This document shows positions 1 through 6,649 of a DNA stretch of 14,270 nucleotides, one piece after another (the stretch's first letter is position 1; each line of letters begins with the position of its first letter). Below the pieces are notes generated by a model. The model saw only the letters and a program-made list of their open reading frames with translations, made no database searches and had not been told where the DNA came from. The position numbers were made by a program, and so were the translations under genes. This DNA is from DATARH01 sp035534535 (GTDB lineage: Bacteria; Pseudomonadota; Alphaproteobacteria; ATCC43930; CGMCC-115725). The DNA lies in assembly GCA_035534535.1 (NCBI GenBank), contig DATLRS010000050.1, positions 1-14,270 on the forward strand, read 5' to 3'.

Positions 1-100
1 CCAGACCCAGCTGGTGCTGTGAAGGGGCGCGATGAGCGGCTGTACGCTGGCCGGCGCGATGCCGTAAGCTGGGGCAAAACCCGATCCGAGGAGCCCCGCG

Positions 101-1744
101 ATGAAAGTCACCAATGCGATCGCCCATGTCCTGAAGACGGAGGGGGTGGAATACCTGATCGGCTACCCGGTCAACCCGATCATCGAGAGCGCGGCCGAGG
201 CCGACATTCGCACGATCATGGTGCGCCAGGAGCGCATCGGGCTCCACATGTGCGACGCGATCGGCAAATTGTCGTCGGGCGAGAAGATCGGCGTCTTCGT
301 CATGCAGCACGGGCCGGGCACCGAGAACGCCTTTGGCGGCGTCGCGCAGTCTTTTGGCGATTCCTGCCCGGTCGTCGTGCTGCCGGCCGGTTACGCGCGC
401 AACATCAACCAGGTCCACCCGAACTTTAACGCCGCCCTCAATTTCCGCAACGTCACCAAGCTGTCGGAGCAGGTGACGGTGGCCGACGCGACGGTCGAGG
501 CGCTGCGCCGCGCCTTCACGACCGTGAGGAACGGCAGGCCGGGGCCGGTGCTGGTCGAGTTCCCGACCGACATCCTGCGCGAGGAGGTTCCCGACGCGCT
601 GGTCGCCGAATACAAGAAGGCGCCGCAACTGAAAAGCGGCCCGGACCCGAAATCGGTGTCGGCGATCGCCGAGGCATTGGTCGCCGCCCAGCGGCCGGTC
701 ATCGTCGCCGGCCAGGGCGTGCATTACGGCAAGGCGTGGCCGCAACTGAAGGCGCTCGCCGAACTCCTCGAAGCGCCGGTGATGACGACGCTGGGCGGCA
801 AAAGCTCGTTTCCCGAGAACCACCCGCTGTCGCTGGGCTCCGGCGGCATCGGCATCGGCGAGCATCTGTGGCATATGCTGCAGAGCTGCGACTTCATCTT
901 CGGCATCGGCTGCAGCTTCACGCGCACCAGCTTCGGCACCGCCATGCCCAAGGGCAAGAAGATCGCGCATGCGACGCTCGATCCCTATGCGATCAACAAG
1001 GATGTGCCGGTCGATCTCGCGGCAGTGGGCGACGCCGGCCTCACCCTCGACGCGCTTCTTCTCGAGGTAAGGGACCGCTTGAAGGGCAAGCCCCGCGACC
1101 GGCTCGCCACGGTGACCCGCGAAATCAAGAGCCACCGCGACGAGTGGATGGGCAAGTGGAAGCATCGGCTGACCGCCGACACGGCGCCGCTGTCGCCCTA
1201 CCGGGTGATCTGGGACCTGTTGCACACGGTCGACGTCATGAACACGATCATCACCCATGACGCCGGCAGCCCGCGCGACCAATTGAGCCCGTTCTGGGTC
1301 AGCGAAACCCCGCTCTCCTATATCGGCTGGGGCAAGACGACCCAGCTCGGCTACGGCCTCGGCCTGGCGATGGGCGCCAAGCTGGCGCAGCCCGACAAGC
1401 TCTGCATCAACGTCTGGGGCGACGCGGCGATCGGCTTTACCGGCATGGATTTCGAGACCGCGGTGCGCGAGCGGCTGCCGATCCTGTCGATCCTGATGAA
1501 CAATTTCTCGATGGCGATCGAACTGAAGGTCATGCCGGTCTCGACCGAGAAATACCGCTCGACCGACATCAGCGGCAATTACGCCGACTTCGCCAAGGCG
1601 CTCGGCGGCTACGGCGAGCGCGTCACCCAGCCGGGCCAGATCAAGGACGCGATCAAGCGCGGCATCGCCCAGACCAAGGAAGGCAAGCCCGCCCTCCTCG
1701 AATTCATCACCGAAAAAGCCGTCGACGTGTCGCGCTTCCCGTGA
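101..1744 (+). CDS. Thiamine-diphosphate-dependent enzyme, acetolactate synthase superfamily
   Basis: A 547-residue protein with the three-domain layout of the acetolactate synthase / benzoylformate decarboxylase superfamily. The N-terminal PYR domain carries the conserved cofactor-activating glutamate (E44, in RQERIGLHM). A central domain follows (about 185-330). The C-terminal PP domain has the thiamine diphosphate/Mg motif: G440-D441, then N467-N468 about 26 residues later. Such enzymes cleave or join C-C bonds next to a carbonyl, usually on 2-oxo acids, in the cytoplasm. The start is ATG 101, with GAGGAG at 88-93. It is probably not a biosynthetic ilvB: no ilvH-type small subunit follows, and the neighbours are a cupin, an FAD dehydrogenase and a hydrolase. 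The family is certain; the substrate is unknown. Confidence 0.9.
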   Translation: MKVTNAIAHVLKTEGVEYLIGYPVNPIIESAAEADIRTIMVRQERIGLHMCDAIGKLSSGEKIGVFVMQHGPGTENAFGGVAQSFGDSCPVVVLPAGYARNINQVHPNFNAALNFRNVTKLSEQVTVADATVEALRRAFTTVRNGRPGPVLVEFPTDILREEVPDALVAEYKKAPQLKSGPDPKSVSAIAEALVAAQRPVIVAGQGVHYGKAWPQLKALAELLEAPVMTTLGGKSSFPENHPLSLGSGGIGIGEHLWHMLQSCDFIFGIGCSFTRTSFGTAMPKGKKIAHATLDPYAINKDVPVDLAAVGDAGLTLDALLLEVRDRLKGKPRDRLATVTREIKSHRDEWMGKWKHRLTADTAPLSPYRVIWDLLHTVDVMNTIITHDAGSPRDQLSPFWVSETPLSYIGWGKTTQLGYGLGLAMGAKLAQPDKLCINVWGDAAIGFTGMDFETAVRERLPILSILMNNFSMAIELKVMPVSTEKYRSTDISGNYADFAKALGGYGERVTQPGQIKDAIKRGIAQTKEGKPALLEFITEKAVDVSRFP

Positions 1745-1823
1745 GGCGGTCCAACTCGGTCCCTCCTTCGCTTTTGACTGCGAGGGAGCGACGAGGGCGC
1801 CAATCGCTGAATAGGAAAAAACG

Positions 1824-2129
1824 ATGGCGGAAATAACGCTCGAACCGACATTGATCGACGAGGTCATAAAATTTGTAGAGGAAAAATGGAAGCATAGTGA
1901 GTGCGAAATCTGTGGCACGGACCGATGGACCGTGTTCCCGGAATTCGCAGCGTACGCATACATTCCAGTGAATAATGAGAGCGGTCCGGCGTCAGTTATA
2001 CCGCCGCCCTCAGTCCCGTTTTTGCAACTGAGTTGCGCAAACTGTGGAAATCTGAGGCTTGTACTCAAAAAGGTATTCGATGAATGGCGCGCGGAACAGA
2101 GGGCGAAGACGGTAAAATCGTCCAGTTGA
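1824..2129 (+). CDS. Small hypothetical protein with paired CxxC motifs (zinc-ribbon-like)
   Basis: A 101-residue protein that I do not recognise. It has two CxxC pairs, C27/C30 and C71/C74, which would suit one structural zinc site (inference). An acidic, helical N-terminus precedes the first pair and a charged helix (about 80-98) follows the second. There is no signal peptide or membrane segment. ATG 1824 is preceded by AGGAAAAAACG, a fair ribosome site. Its DNA is visibly A/T-richer than the flanking genes and uses codons rare here, such as ATA, TTT and AAA, which suggests acquired DNA. Its 3' end overlaps the next gene by 46 bp. Zinc binding is only suggested by cysteine spacing. Confidence 0.6.
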   Translation: MAEITLEPTLIDEVIKFVEEKWKHSECEICGTDRWTVFPEFAAYAYIPVNNESGPASVIPPPSVPFLQLSCANCGNLRLVLKKVFDEWRAEQRAKTVKSSS

Positions 2130-2446
2130 GGCCATCGCAACTTGCGCCCTCTAGCGGTGGTCCCCATGATCCTGGCATGGAAGCGCGCGTTGCAAAGCTG
2201 GAAGCGGCCGTTGAGCACCTTCAGGCCGACATGACCGAGGTGAAAGCCGTGCTGGGACGGCTTGAACCGAAGATTTCCGAAATGTTCGGGGCCTTCCCGC
2301 ATCTCGCGACCAAGGCGGATGTCGTCAAGCGGCCGACTGTCGCAGGAATTATTGCGATCGTGGCGGCGGTCGCAGCGATCGCGTCAATCCCGATCTGGCC
2401 GGCATGGGTGGCGGCTATCAAGGCTCTATCGGCCGCGGGCCACTGA
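2084..2446 (+). CDS. Hypothetical coiled-coil protein with one C-terminal membrane segment
   Basis: A 120-residue protein of unknown function. Residues 33-65 (from MEARVAKLEAAVEHLQADM) form a heptad-like, probably coiled-coil stretch. A HLATKADV segment follows, then a hydrophobic stretch at about 85-104 that looks like a single membrane helix. This architecture resembles small membrane-anchored coiled-coil proteins that are common in alphaproteobacteria, some of them near prophages, but I cannot name a family. ATG 2084 overlaps the preceding gene. An internal ATG at 2177 (residue 32) begins exactly at the conserved-looking coiled coil and may be the true start. The downstream cupin gene starts 40 bp later with its own strong ribosome site. 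Confidence 0.55.
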   Translation: MARGTEGEDGKIVQLRPSQLAPSSGGPHDPGMEARVAKLEAAVEHLQADMTEVKAVLGRLEPKISEMFGAFPHLATKADVVKRPTVAGIIAIVAAVAAIASIPIWPAWVAAIKALSAAGH

Positions 2447-2471
2447 CTTGGCGATCAAATTAGCAAAGCAC

Positions 2472-2480
2472 AGAGGAGGA
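2472..2480 (+). promoter_or_regulatory. Strong ribosome binding site of the cupin gene
   Basis: AGAGGAGGA lies 6 bases before ATG 2487. It is the best Shine-Dalgarno match in this part of the window. It fixes the cupin start at 2487, although the reading frame is open further upstream. Confidence 0.8.
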
Positions 2481-2486
2481 ACTGAC

Positions 2487-2939
2487 ATGCCGTTGCCGCA
2501 AGACATTCGCCCAGTGTTCCAGGACATCCAGGACACATTGGTGCGCTCCGAGGCGCCGTGGATCGAGCAGTCGCCGATGTCGCGGGTCAAGGTATTATGG
2601 GTCGGACGCGAGACCGGCACCTGGGCCTCGCTGCACCATTGGAAGAAGGGCTATGTCGCGCCGCCGCACAAGCACCTCGCCGGCGCGCATGCCTACGTGC
2701 TGTCGGGCAAATTGCAGGTGCGCGACGGCGTCCTCAATGCCGGCGATTATGTCTACGAGCCCTCCGGCATTCTGCATGACGAGACGACGGCGCTTGAAGA
2801 CACCACCTACCTGTTCATCTGCAACGGTGCGGTGCTGTTCTTCGACGAGAGCGGCTTCACCCGCTACGCCAATTGGGAAGTGATGGAGAAACTGCGCACC
2901 CAGACCGCGGCGGCGCCGCAGGCGCAAGCGGCGGAATAG
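2487..2939 (+). CDS. Cupin-domain protein, diketone / dihydroxyacetophenone dioxygenase-like
   Basis: A 150-residue single-domain cupin. Motif 1 is G55-Y-V-A-P-P-H61-K-H63-L-A-G-A-H68; motif 2 is G86-D-Y-V-Y-E-P-S-G-I-L-H97. In standard cupins the residue at position 68 is a metal-binding glutamate; here it is histidine. Candidate ligands are therefore H61, H63 and H97, with H68 as a possible fourth. This resembles the three-histidine iron site of acetylacetone-cleaving dioxygenase Dke1 and related 2,4'-dihydroxyacetophenone dioxygenase-like cupins. Those enzymes cleave a C-C bond with O2. The substrate here is unknown. The stop TAG (2937-2939) is 4 bases before the proposed CTG start of the FAD dehydrogenase, so translation is probably coupled. 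A ChrR-like or sensory cupin is a less likely alternative. Confidence 0.86.
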   Translation: MPLPQDIRPVFQDIQDTLVRSEAPWIEQSPMSRVKVLWVGRETGTWASLHHWKKGYVAPPHKHLAGAHAYVLSGKLQVRDGVLNAGDYVYEPSGILHDETTALEDTTYLFICNGAVLFFDESGFTRYANWEVMEKLRTQTAAAPQAQAAE

Positions 2940-2943
2940 CCCC

Positions 2944-4350
2944 CTGGACCTGATCGCAGCACTGCGCGCCCGCCTCGGGCCGCACGGCATCCTGACCGAC
3001 CCGGCCGACACCGCGCCCTATTGCGAGGATTGGCGGCGCCTCTACCGCGGCCGGACGCCGGCGGTGTTGCGGCCGGCGACGACGCAAGAGGTCGCCGACG
3101 CGGTGCGGCTGTGCGCCGCCGCCGGCGCCCGGATCGTGCCGCAGGGCGGCAACACCAGCATGGTCGGCGGCGCCGCGGTCAGCGAGGACGGGTCTGAGAT
3201 CATCCTCGCGCTGTCGCGCCTCAACCGGGTGCGCCGCATCGATCCCGTCGACATGACAATGGAGATCGAGGCCGGCGTCGCTCTGAAAGCGGCACAGGCG
3301 GCGGCGGCCGAGGCGGGCTGCCTGCTGCCGTTGTCGATCAGCTCGGAAGGCTCGGCGCAGATCGGCGGCGTGCTCGCGACCAACGCCGGCGGCAACAACA
3401 CGGTGCGCTACGGCAACGCCCGCGACCTCGTGCTCGGGCTCGAAGTGGTGCTGCCGGACGGGCAGGTGTGGAACGGGCTGCGCCGGCTGCACAAGGACAA
3501 TACCGGCTACTGCCTGCGCCAGCTTTTTGTCGGCAGCGAGGGCACGCTCGGCATCATCACCGCGGCCGTGCTGAAGCTCTATCCGCAGCCCCGCGAGATC
3601 GCCGTGGCGCTGTGCGCGCTCGCTTCGCCCGAGGCGGCGCTCGATCTTTTCAACCGCCTGCAGCAGCACGACGCCGCATCGGTCCAGGCCTATGAATACA
3701 TGTCGGGCCTCGGCGTCGAACTGGTGCTGCGGCATATCCCCGGCGCGAACCTGCCGCTCGAGCGGCCGGCAGCGCATTATGCGCTCGTCGAATTGGCGAC
3801 GCCGCGCGCCGGCGCCGATCTGCGCGGCTCGCTTGAAGCGGTGCTCGCAGGCGCGATGGAAGCGGGGCTCGTCGCCGACGCGGTGATCGCCGAGAGCGGG
3901 GCGCAGCGCGCCCGGCTGTGGCGTCTGCGCGAGGAACATTCCGAGGCGCAAAAGCGCGCCGGCGCCTCAGTCAAGAACGACGTGTCGGTGCCGGTGTCGC
4001 GGGTGCCGGAATTGATCCGCCGCACTACCGAGGCGTGCGAGCGTCTGGTGCCCGGCATAAGATGCGTGCCGTTCGGCCATCTCGGCGACGGCAACATCCA
4101 CGTCAATTTGGTGCAGCCGGAAGGCGCCGACGGGGATGCTTTCCTGGCCCGCGATCACGCGCTGATGGAGGCGGTCAACGCGGTCGTGCGGGCGCTCGAC
4201 GGCAGCTTTTCGGCCGAGCACGGCATCGGTCGGCTGAAGCCCTACATGATGCCGGAATGGCGCGGCGGGCCCGAACTCGACATGATGCGGGCCATCAAGG
4301 CGGCGCTCGACCCGCAGGGTCTTCTCAATCCGGGCAAGCTGCTGCCGTAG
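2944..4350 (+). CDS. FAD-linked 2-hydroxy-acid dehydrogenase (D-lactate / D-2-hydroxyglutarate type)
   Basis: A 468-residue protein if started at CTG 2944. The N-terminal PCMH FAD domain has P66-Q-G-G-N-T-S-M-V-G-G-A, and GSEGTLGIIT lies further on. The C-terminal FAD-oxidase domain has GHLGDGN with H379 and H386, and SAEHGIG with E425/H426; these match the metal and substrate residues of D-2-hydroxyglutarate dehydrogenases. It ends with the family's typical LDPQGLLNPGK. It would oxidise a 2-hydroxy acid to a 2-oxo acid and pass electrons from FAD to a carrier. The start is unusual. After the in-frame stop at 2881 there is no ATG, GTG or TTG until GTG 3064. Yet 2944-3063 encodes the normal family N-terminus (LTDPADTAPY, DWRRLYRGR). 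CTG 2944 or CTG 2950 is therefore proposed. Confidence 0.86.
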   Translation: MDLIAALRARLGPHGILTDPADTAPYCEDWRRLYRGRTPAVLRPATTQEVADAVRLCAAAGARIVPQGGNTSMVGGAAVSEDGSEIILALSRLNRVRRIDPVDMTMEIEAGVALKAAQAAAAEAGCLLPLSISSEGSAQIGGVLATNAGGNNTVRYGNARDLVLGLEVVLPDGQVWNGLRRLHKDNTGYCLRQLFVGSEGTLGIITAAVLKLYPQPREIAVALCALASPEAALDLFNRLQQHDAASVQAYEYMSGLGVELVLRHIPGANLPLERPAAHYALVELATPRAGADLRGSLEAVLAGAMEAGLVADAVIAESGAQRARLWRLREEHSEAQKRAGASVKNDVSVPVSRVPELIRRTTEACERLVPGIRCVPFGHLGDGNIHVNLVQPEGADGDAFLARDHALMEAVNAVVRALDGSFSAEHGIGRLKPYMMPEWRGGPELDMMRAIKAALDPQGLLNPGKLLP

Positions 4351-4363
4351 CGGCTTCGGTGGC

Positions 4364-4368
4364 GGAGG
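4364..4368 (+). promoter_or_regulatory. Ribosome binding site of the alpha/beta hydrolase gene
   Basis: GGAGG ends 5 bases before ATG 4374. It selects this ATG within a frame that stays open far upstream, inside the dehydrogenase gene. The ATG is followed at once by a signal-peptide sequence, which agrees with this start. Confidence 0.75.
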
Positions 4369-4373
4369 ATGCG

Positions 4374-5246
4374 ATGCGCCGGTGGGGAATTGTCGCGATT
4401 TTGATCCTTGCCGTGACGGCCGTGACGGCCGCGACGGCCGCGACGGTCAACGCCGCGACGCCGCAATGGCTGACCCTGCCGCCGACGCCGACCCTGCCCG
4501 CCGCCGCGCAGAGCGGCGACGCGCCGGTCAACGGCATCCGGATCTGGTACGCCACGTTCGGGCACGGCGCGCCGGTCATCCTCTTGCACGGCGGGCTGGC
4601 CAACGCGAATTACTGGGGCAACCAGGTGCGCGCCCTGGAAGCGCATTATCGCGTCATCGTCATGGATAGCCGCGGCCACGGCCGCAGCAGCCGCGACGCG
4701 CAGCCCTATGGCTATGACCTGATGGCCTCGGACGTGCTGGGGCTGATGGATTTTCTCAAGGTCAAGCAGGCGGCGATCGTCGGCTGGAGCGACGGCGCGA
4801 TCATCGGCCTCGACATCGCGATGCACCACCCCGAGCGCGTCACAAAACTGTTCGCCTTTGCCGCCAATTCCGACCCGAGCGGTGTCGCCGACATCGCCCA
4901 CAGCCCGGTCTTCAACGCCTTCATCGCCCGCACCACCAAGGAATACGAGCAACTTTCGCCGACGCCGCACGACTACCAGGCGTTTCTCGCGCAGATCACC
5001 AAGATGTGGGAGACCCAGCCGCATTGGACGGCGGCGGATCTGCATCGCATCACGGTGCCGACCTGGATCGTCGATGCCGACCACGACGAGGCGATCAAGC
5101 GTGAGAACACCGAATTCATGGCCGCCAACATCCCGGATGCCGGCCTGTTGATCCAGCCCGAGGTCAGCCATTTCTCGTTTTTGCAGGACCCCGAGCAGTT
5201 CACCACCGACGTGCTGCATTTTCTGCAGCACGTGAAGGGGCACTGA
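4374..5246 (+). CDS. Exported alpha/beta-fold hydrolase
   Basis: A 290-residue protein. Residues 1-28 form a signal peptide: two arginines, then a hydrophobic core, with an N-A-A cleavage-type site near 26-28. Mature protein is therefore expected outside the cytoplasmic membrane. The fold motifs are present: the oxyanion region H-G-G-L after VILL, then DSRGHGRS, the nucleophile elbow G-W-S139-D-G, an acid near D238 (DADHDE) and the catalytic histidine H266 in VSHFSF. It is a serine hydrolase acting on an ester, lactone or C-C bond; the substrate cannot be told. It starts 23 bases after the dehydrogenase stop, so it is probably in the same transcript. The signal peptide is encoded partly by four tandem 9-bp units. 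Confidence 0.88.
   Translation: MRRWGIVAILILAVTAVTAATAATVNAATPQWLTLPPTPTLPAAAQSGDAPVNGIRIWYATFGHGAPVILLHGGLANANYWGNQVRALEAHYRVIVMDSRGHGRSSRDAQPYGYDLMASDVLGLMDFLKVKQAAIVGWSDGAIIGLDIAMHHPERVTKLFAFAANSDPSGVADIAHSPVFNAFIARTTKEYEQLSPTPHDYQAFLAQITKMWETQPHWTAADLHRITVPTWIVDADHDEAIKRENTEFMAANIPDAGLLIQPEVSHFSFLQDPEQFTTDVLHFLQHVKGH
4413..4448 (+). repeat. Four tandem 9-bp units within a signal-peptide coding region
   Basis: The units are GTGACGGCC, GTGACGGCC, GCGACGGCC and GCGACGGTC, in frame. They encode VTA-VTA-ATA-ATV of the hydrolase signal peptide. Unit differences are single transitions, as expected from duplication followed by drift. Confidence 0.8.
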
Positions 5247-5301
5247 GCGCCTGCGCTACAGCGACAGGGCGCCGGCCGAGAAGGGGATGATCGGCACGAT
5301 G

Positions 5302-5430
5302 CTGCCGGCGGGCAGGGCCGAGCGGGGCGACGAACAGCTACACCTTGAGGCTCTCGCCGCCGATCATCGCCCGGCGCTCGCCGAAATCGATCTGCAACCG
5401 CTTGCCCGGCGGCGTCTCGAACCGGATTTC
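5302..5430 (-). pseudogene. Remnant of IS21-family transposase istA
   Basis: Read on the minus strand from 5430, this stretch gives GEIRFETPPGKRLQIDFGER, then RAMIGGESLKV, a TAG stop at 5340-5338, and LFVAPLGPARRQ. The pattern of PG followed by a Q-I-D-F-G-E-R block, I-G-G and then F-V-A-x-L-G-x-x-R-R is that of IS21-type IstA around the first catalytic aspartate of the DDE domain. Only about 43 codons remain. The stop replaces one codon in the middle, and no istB, terminal repeats or other transposase parts are visible, so it is a decayed relic. It fills most of the 229-bp gap (5247-5475) between the hydrolase and bamE. The identification is by motif recall and is not certain. Confidence 0.6.
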
Positions 5431-5475
5431 GCCCGCGCTTGCGCCGCCAGCTGAGGATGGCCCGCGGCCCCCGAC

Positions 5476-5964
5476 TTACTTCGGGATTCCGGTCTGGGTG
5501 CCGCTCGATGCGCCGTTGAAGCGGCCGATATTTCCGAGGATCTGCTCGAGGAAGGTCAGCTCGCGCCCCGGCGCCGGCGTCGCCCCGGGGGCCGGCTCGA
5601 TCTCGCGCCCATCCTTCAAGTTCTTGTGGGCGATGTTCTTGACAACCCCGTTGCCGTCGAAATTGATGATATAGACCTGCTGGTCGAGCACGTCCGGATC
5701 GAGGAACGCCACCTGCTCGGTCTTGCGGCTGATGTAATACCAGCTGTTCGGGTCGAAGATCCCGGTGCTCGACGGCGTGCCCAGGATCTGCGCCACCTGG
5801 GTGCGGGTCGTGGTGCCGGGATGAATTTCGGCGAGCCTTTCCGGCTCGGGCAGGTTGCCGCGATCGTTGATCGTCGGCGAGCACGCCGCCAGGCTGGTAA
5901 CAGCAGCCACCATCGCCGCCAGCGACGCTGAGAACCGAATGTTGCGTAGAGCGTTGCAGCGCAC
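5476..5964 (-). CDS. bamE: Outer membrane protein assembly factor BamE (SmpA/OmlA family lipoprotein)
   Basis: A 162-residue protein if started at GTG 5964. It begins with a lipoprotein signal peptide whose lipobox is L25-A-A-C28. Residue C28 would be lipidated and anchor the protein in the outer membrane, where BamE supports the BamA beta-barrel insertion machine. The SmpA/OmlA core follows: HPGTTTRTQVAQILGTPSS, then FDPNSWYYIS, then VYIINFDGNGVVKNI. The C-terminal tail is rich in Pro, Gly and Ala, common in alphaproteobacterial members. The frame is open upstream to ATG 6117, but that extension does not look like a signal peptide and overlaps the divergent gene, so the GTG is preferred. A TTGACA promoter lies upstream at 6043-6048. 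Confidence 0.88.
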   Translation of the reverse strand: MRCNALRNIRFSASLAAMVAAVTSLAACSPTINDRGNLPEPERLAEIHPGTTTRTQVAQILGTPSSTGIFDPNSWYYISRKTEQVAFLDPDVLDQQVYIINFDGNGVVKNIAHKNLKDGREIEPAPGATPAPGRELTFLEQILGNIGRFNGASSGTQTGIPK

Positions 5965-6020
5965 GAGGTCTGTCCGGCTTTGGTTGAAACGGGTCGGGCT
6001 TTGGCCTATGTCTCGGCTGG

Positions 6021-6048
6021 ACTTTAGCGGCGGAAACGTCGCTGTCAA
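6021..6048 (-). promoter_or_regulatory. Candidate sigma70-type promoter for bamE
   Basis: On the minus strand a perfect -35 box TTGACA (6048-6043) is followed after 16 bases by TAAAGT (6026-6021), a 4/6 match to the -10 box. It would start transcription a few tens of bases before the GTG start of bamE. It lies in the gap between the two divergent genes. Confidence 0.45.
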
Positions 6049-6082
6049 CGTCGAGTGTCTGATCTGGGCTGCGATTGCCGGC

Positions 6083-6649
6083 ATGTTCACGCTGTTCCGA
6101 CCGAAGGCCGTGCACAAAGCTGCCGAACTGGCCTATCGCCGGGTCGTCGAGCACGCGCGCCAGCCGGATTTTTTCACCGCTGGCGGCGTCCCGGATACGG
6201 TTGACGGCCGGTTTGAATTGATCTGCCTGCATGCCTTTCTGTACCTCCATCGGCTGCGCCGCGCGCAGCCCGAGGCGGCGGCGTTGAGCCAGCGCTTTTT
6301 CGATACGATGTTCGGCGATTTCGACCGCTCGCTGCGCGAGATGGGCACCGGCGACCTCAGCGTCGGGCGCGAGATCAAGCGCATGGCAGCGGCCTTCTAC
6401 GGCCGCGTCGCGGCCTATGAGCGAGGTCTGGCGGCGACGGAGGATGCGGCGCTCGAGGCGGCGTTGGCACGCAACCTGTTCGGTACTGCGCCGGTGAGCC
6501 CGGCCCGGCTGGCGGCGATGGCCGGCTATGTCCGGCGCGAGGCCGCCCGCCTCGATCTGGAACGCCAGACGGAGCTGCTGGCCGGTCGCCTCGCGTTCGG
6601 CAGCCCGCTGCTGGCGGCACCCGCGGCCAACCCGGTGGCCGCGCGATGA
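6083..6649 (+). CDS. Ubiquinol-cytochrome c chaperone family protein (CBP3-like)
   Basis: A 188-residue protein from ATG 6083 (MFTLFRPKAVHKAAELAYRR). Its conserved core reads PDFFTAGGVPDTVDGRFELI, then LHAFLYLHRLR, later FDRSLREMGTGDLSVG, the pattern of the Ubiq_cyt_C_chap family. The mitochondrial relatives (Cbp3/UQCC1) assist assembly of cytochrome b of the bc1 complex; the same role at the inner membrane is inferred here. An upstream in-frame ATG at 6008 would add 25 residues that do not resemble the family, so 6083 is preferred, although its ribosome site is weak. It is divergent from bamE and overlaps the next gene by an ATGA. Confidence 0.87.
   Translation: MFTLFRPKAVHKAAELAYRRVVEHARQPDFFTAGGVPDTVDGRFELICLHAFLYLHRLRRAQPEAAALSQRFFDTMFGDFDRSLREMGTGDLSVGREIKRMAAAFYGRVAAYERGLAATEDAALEAALARNLFGTAPVSPARLAAMAGYVRREAARLDLERQTELLAGRLAFGSPLLAAPAANPVAAR

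Noticed and set aside
2..22. Possible tail of an upstream gene (codons QTQLVL then TGA)
   Set aside because: Six codons are too few to identify any gene, although an upstream plus-strand gene ending here is plausible.
1759..1785. Hairpin-like sequence TCCCTC...GCGAGGGA after the ThDP enzyme gene
   Set aside because: The stem needs a bulge and has no T-run, so I do not call it a terminator.
5256..5306. Minus-strand frame reading GSIVPIIPFSAGALSL then TAG, beside the IS21 relic
   Set aside because: It is in a different frame from the transposase fragment, has no start or motif, and could not be linked to any gene.
4973..6250. Long minus-strand open frame of 425 codons, plus similar ones at 2857-3951, 4242-5243, 7474-8283 and 11554-12507
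   Set aside because: They lie opposite strongly recognisable genes, are Arg/Ala/Gly-rich and show no family motifs; they are expected by-products of GC-rich codon use.
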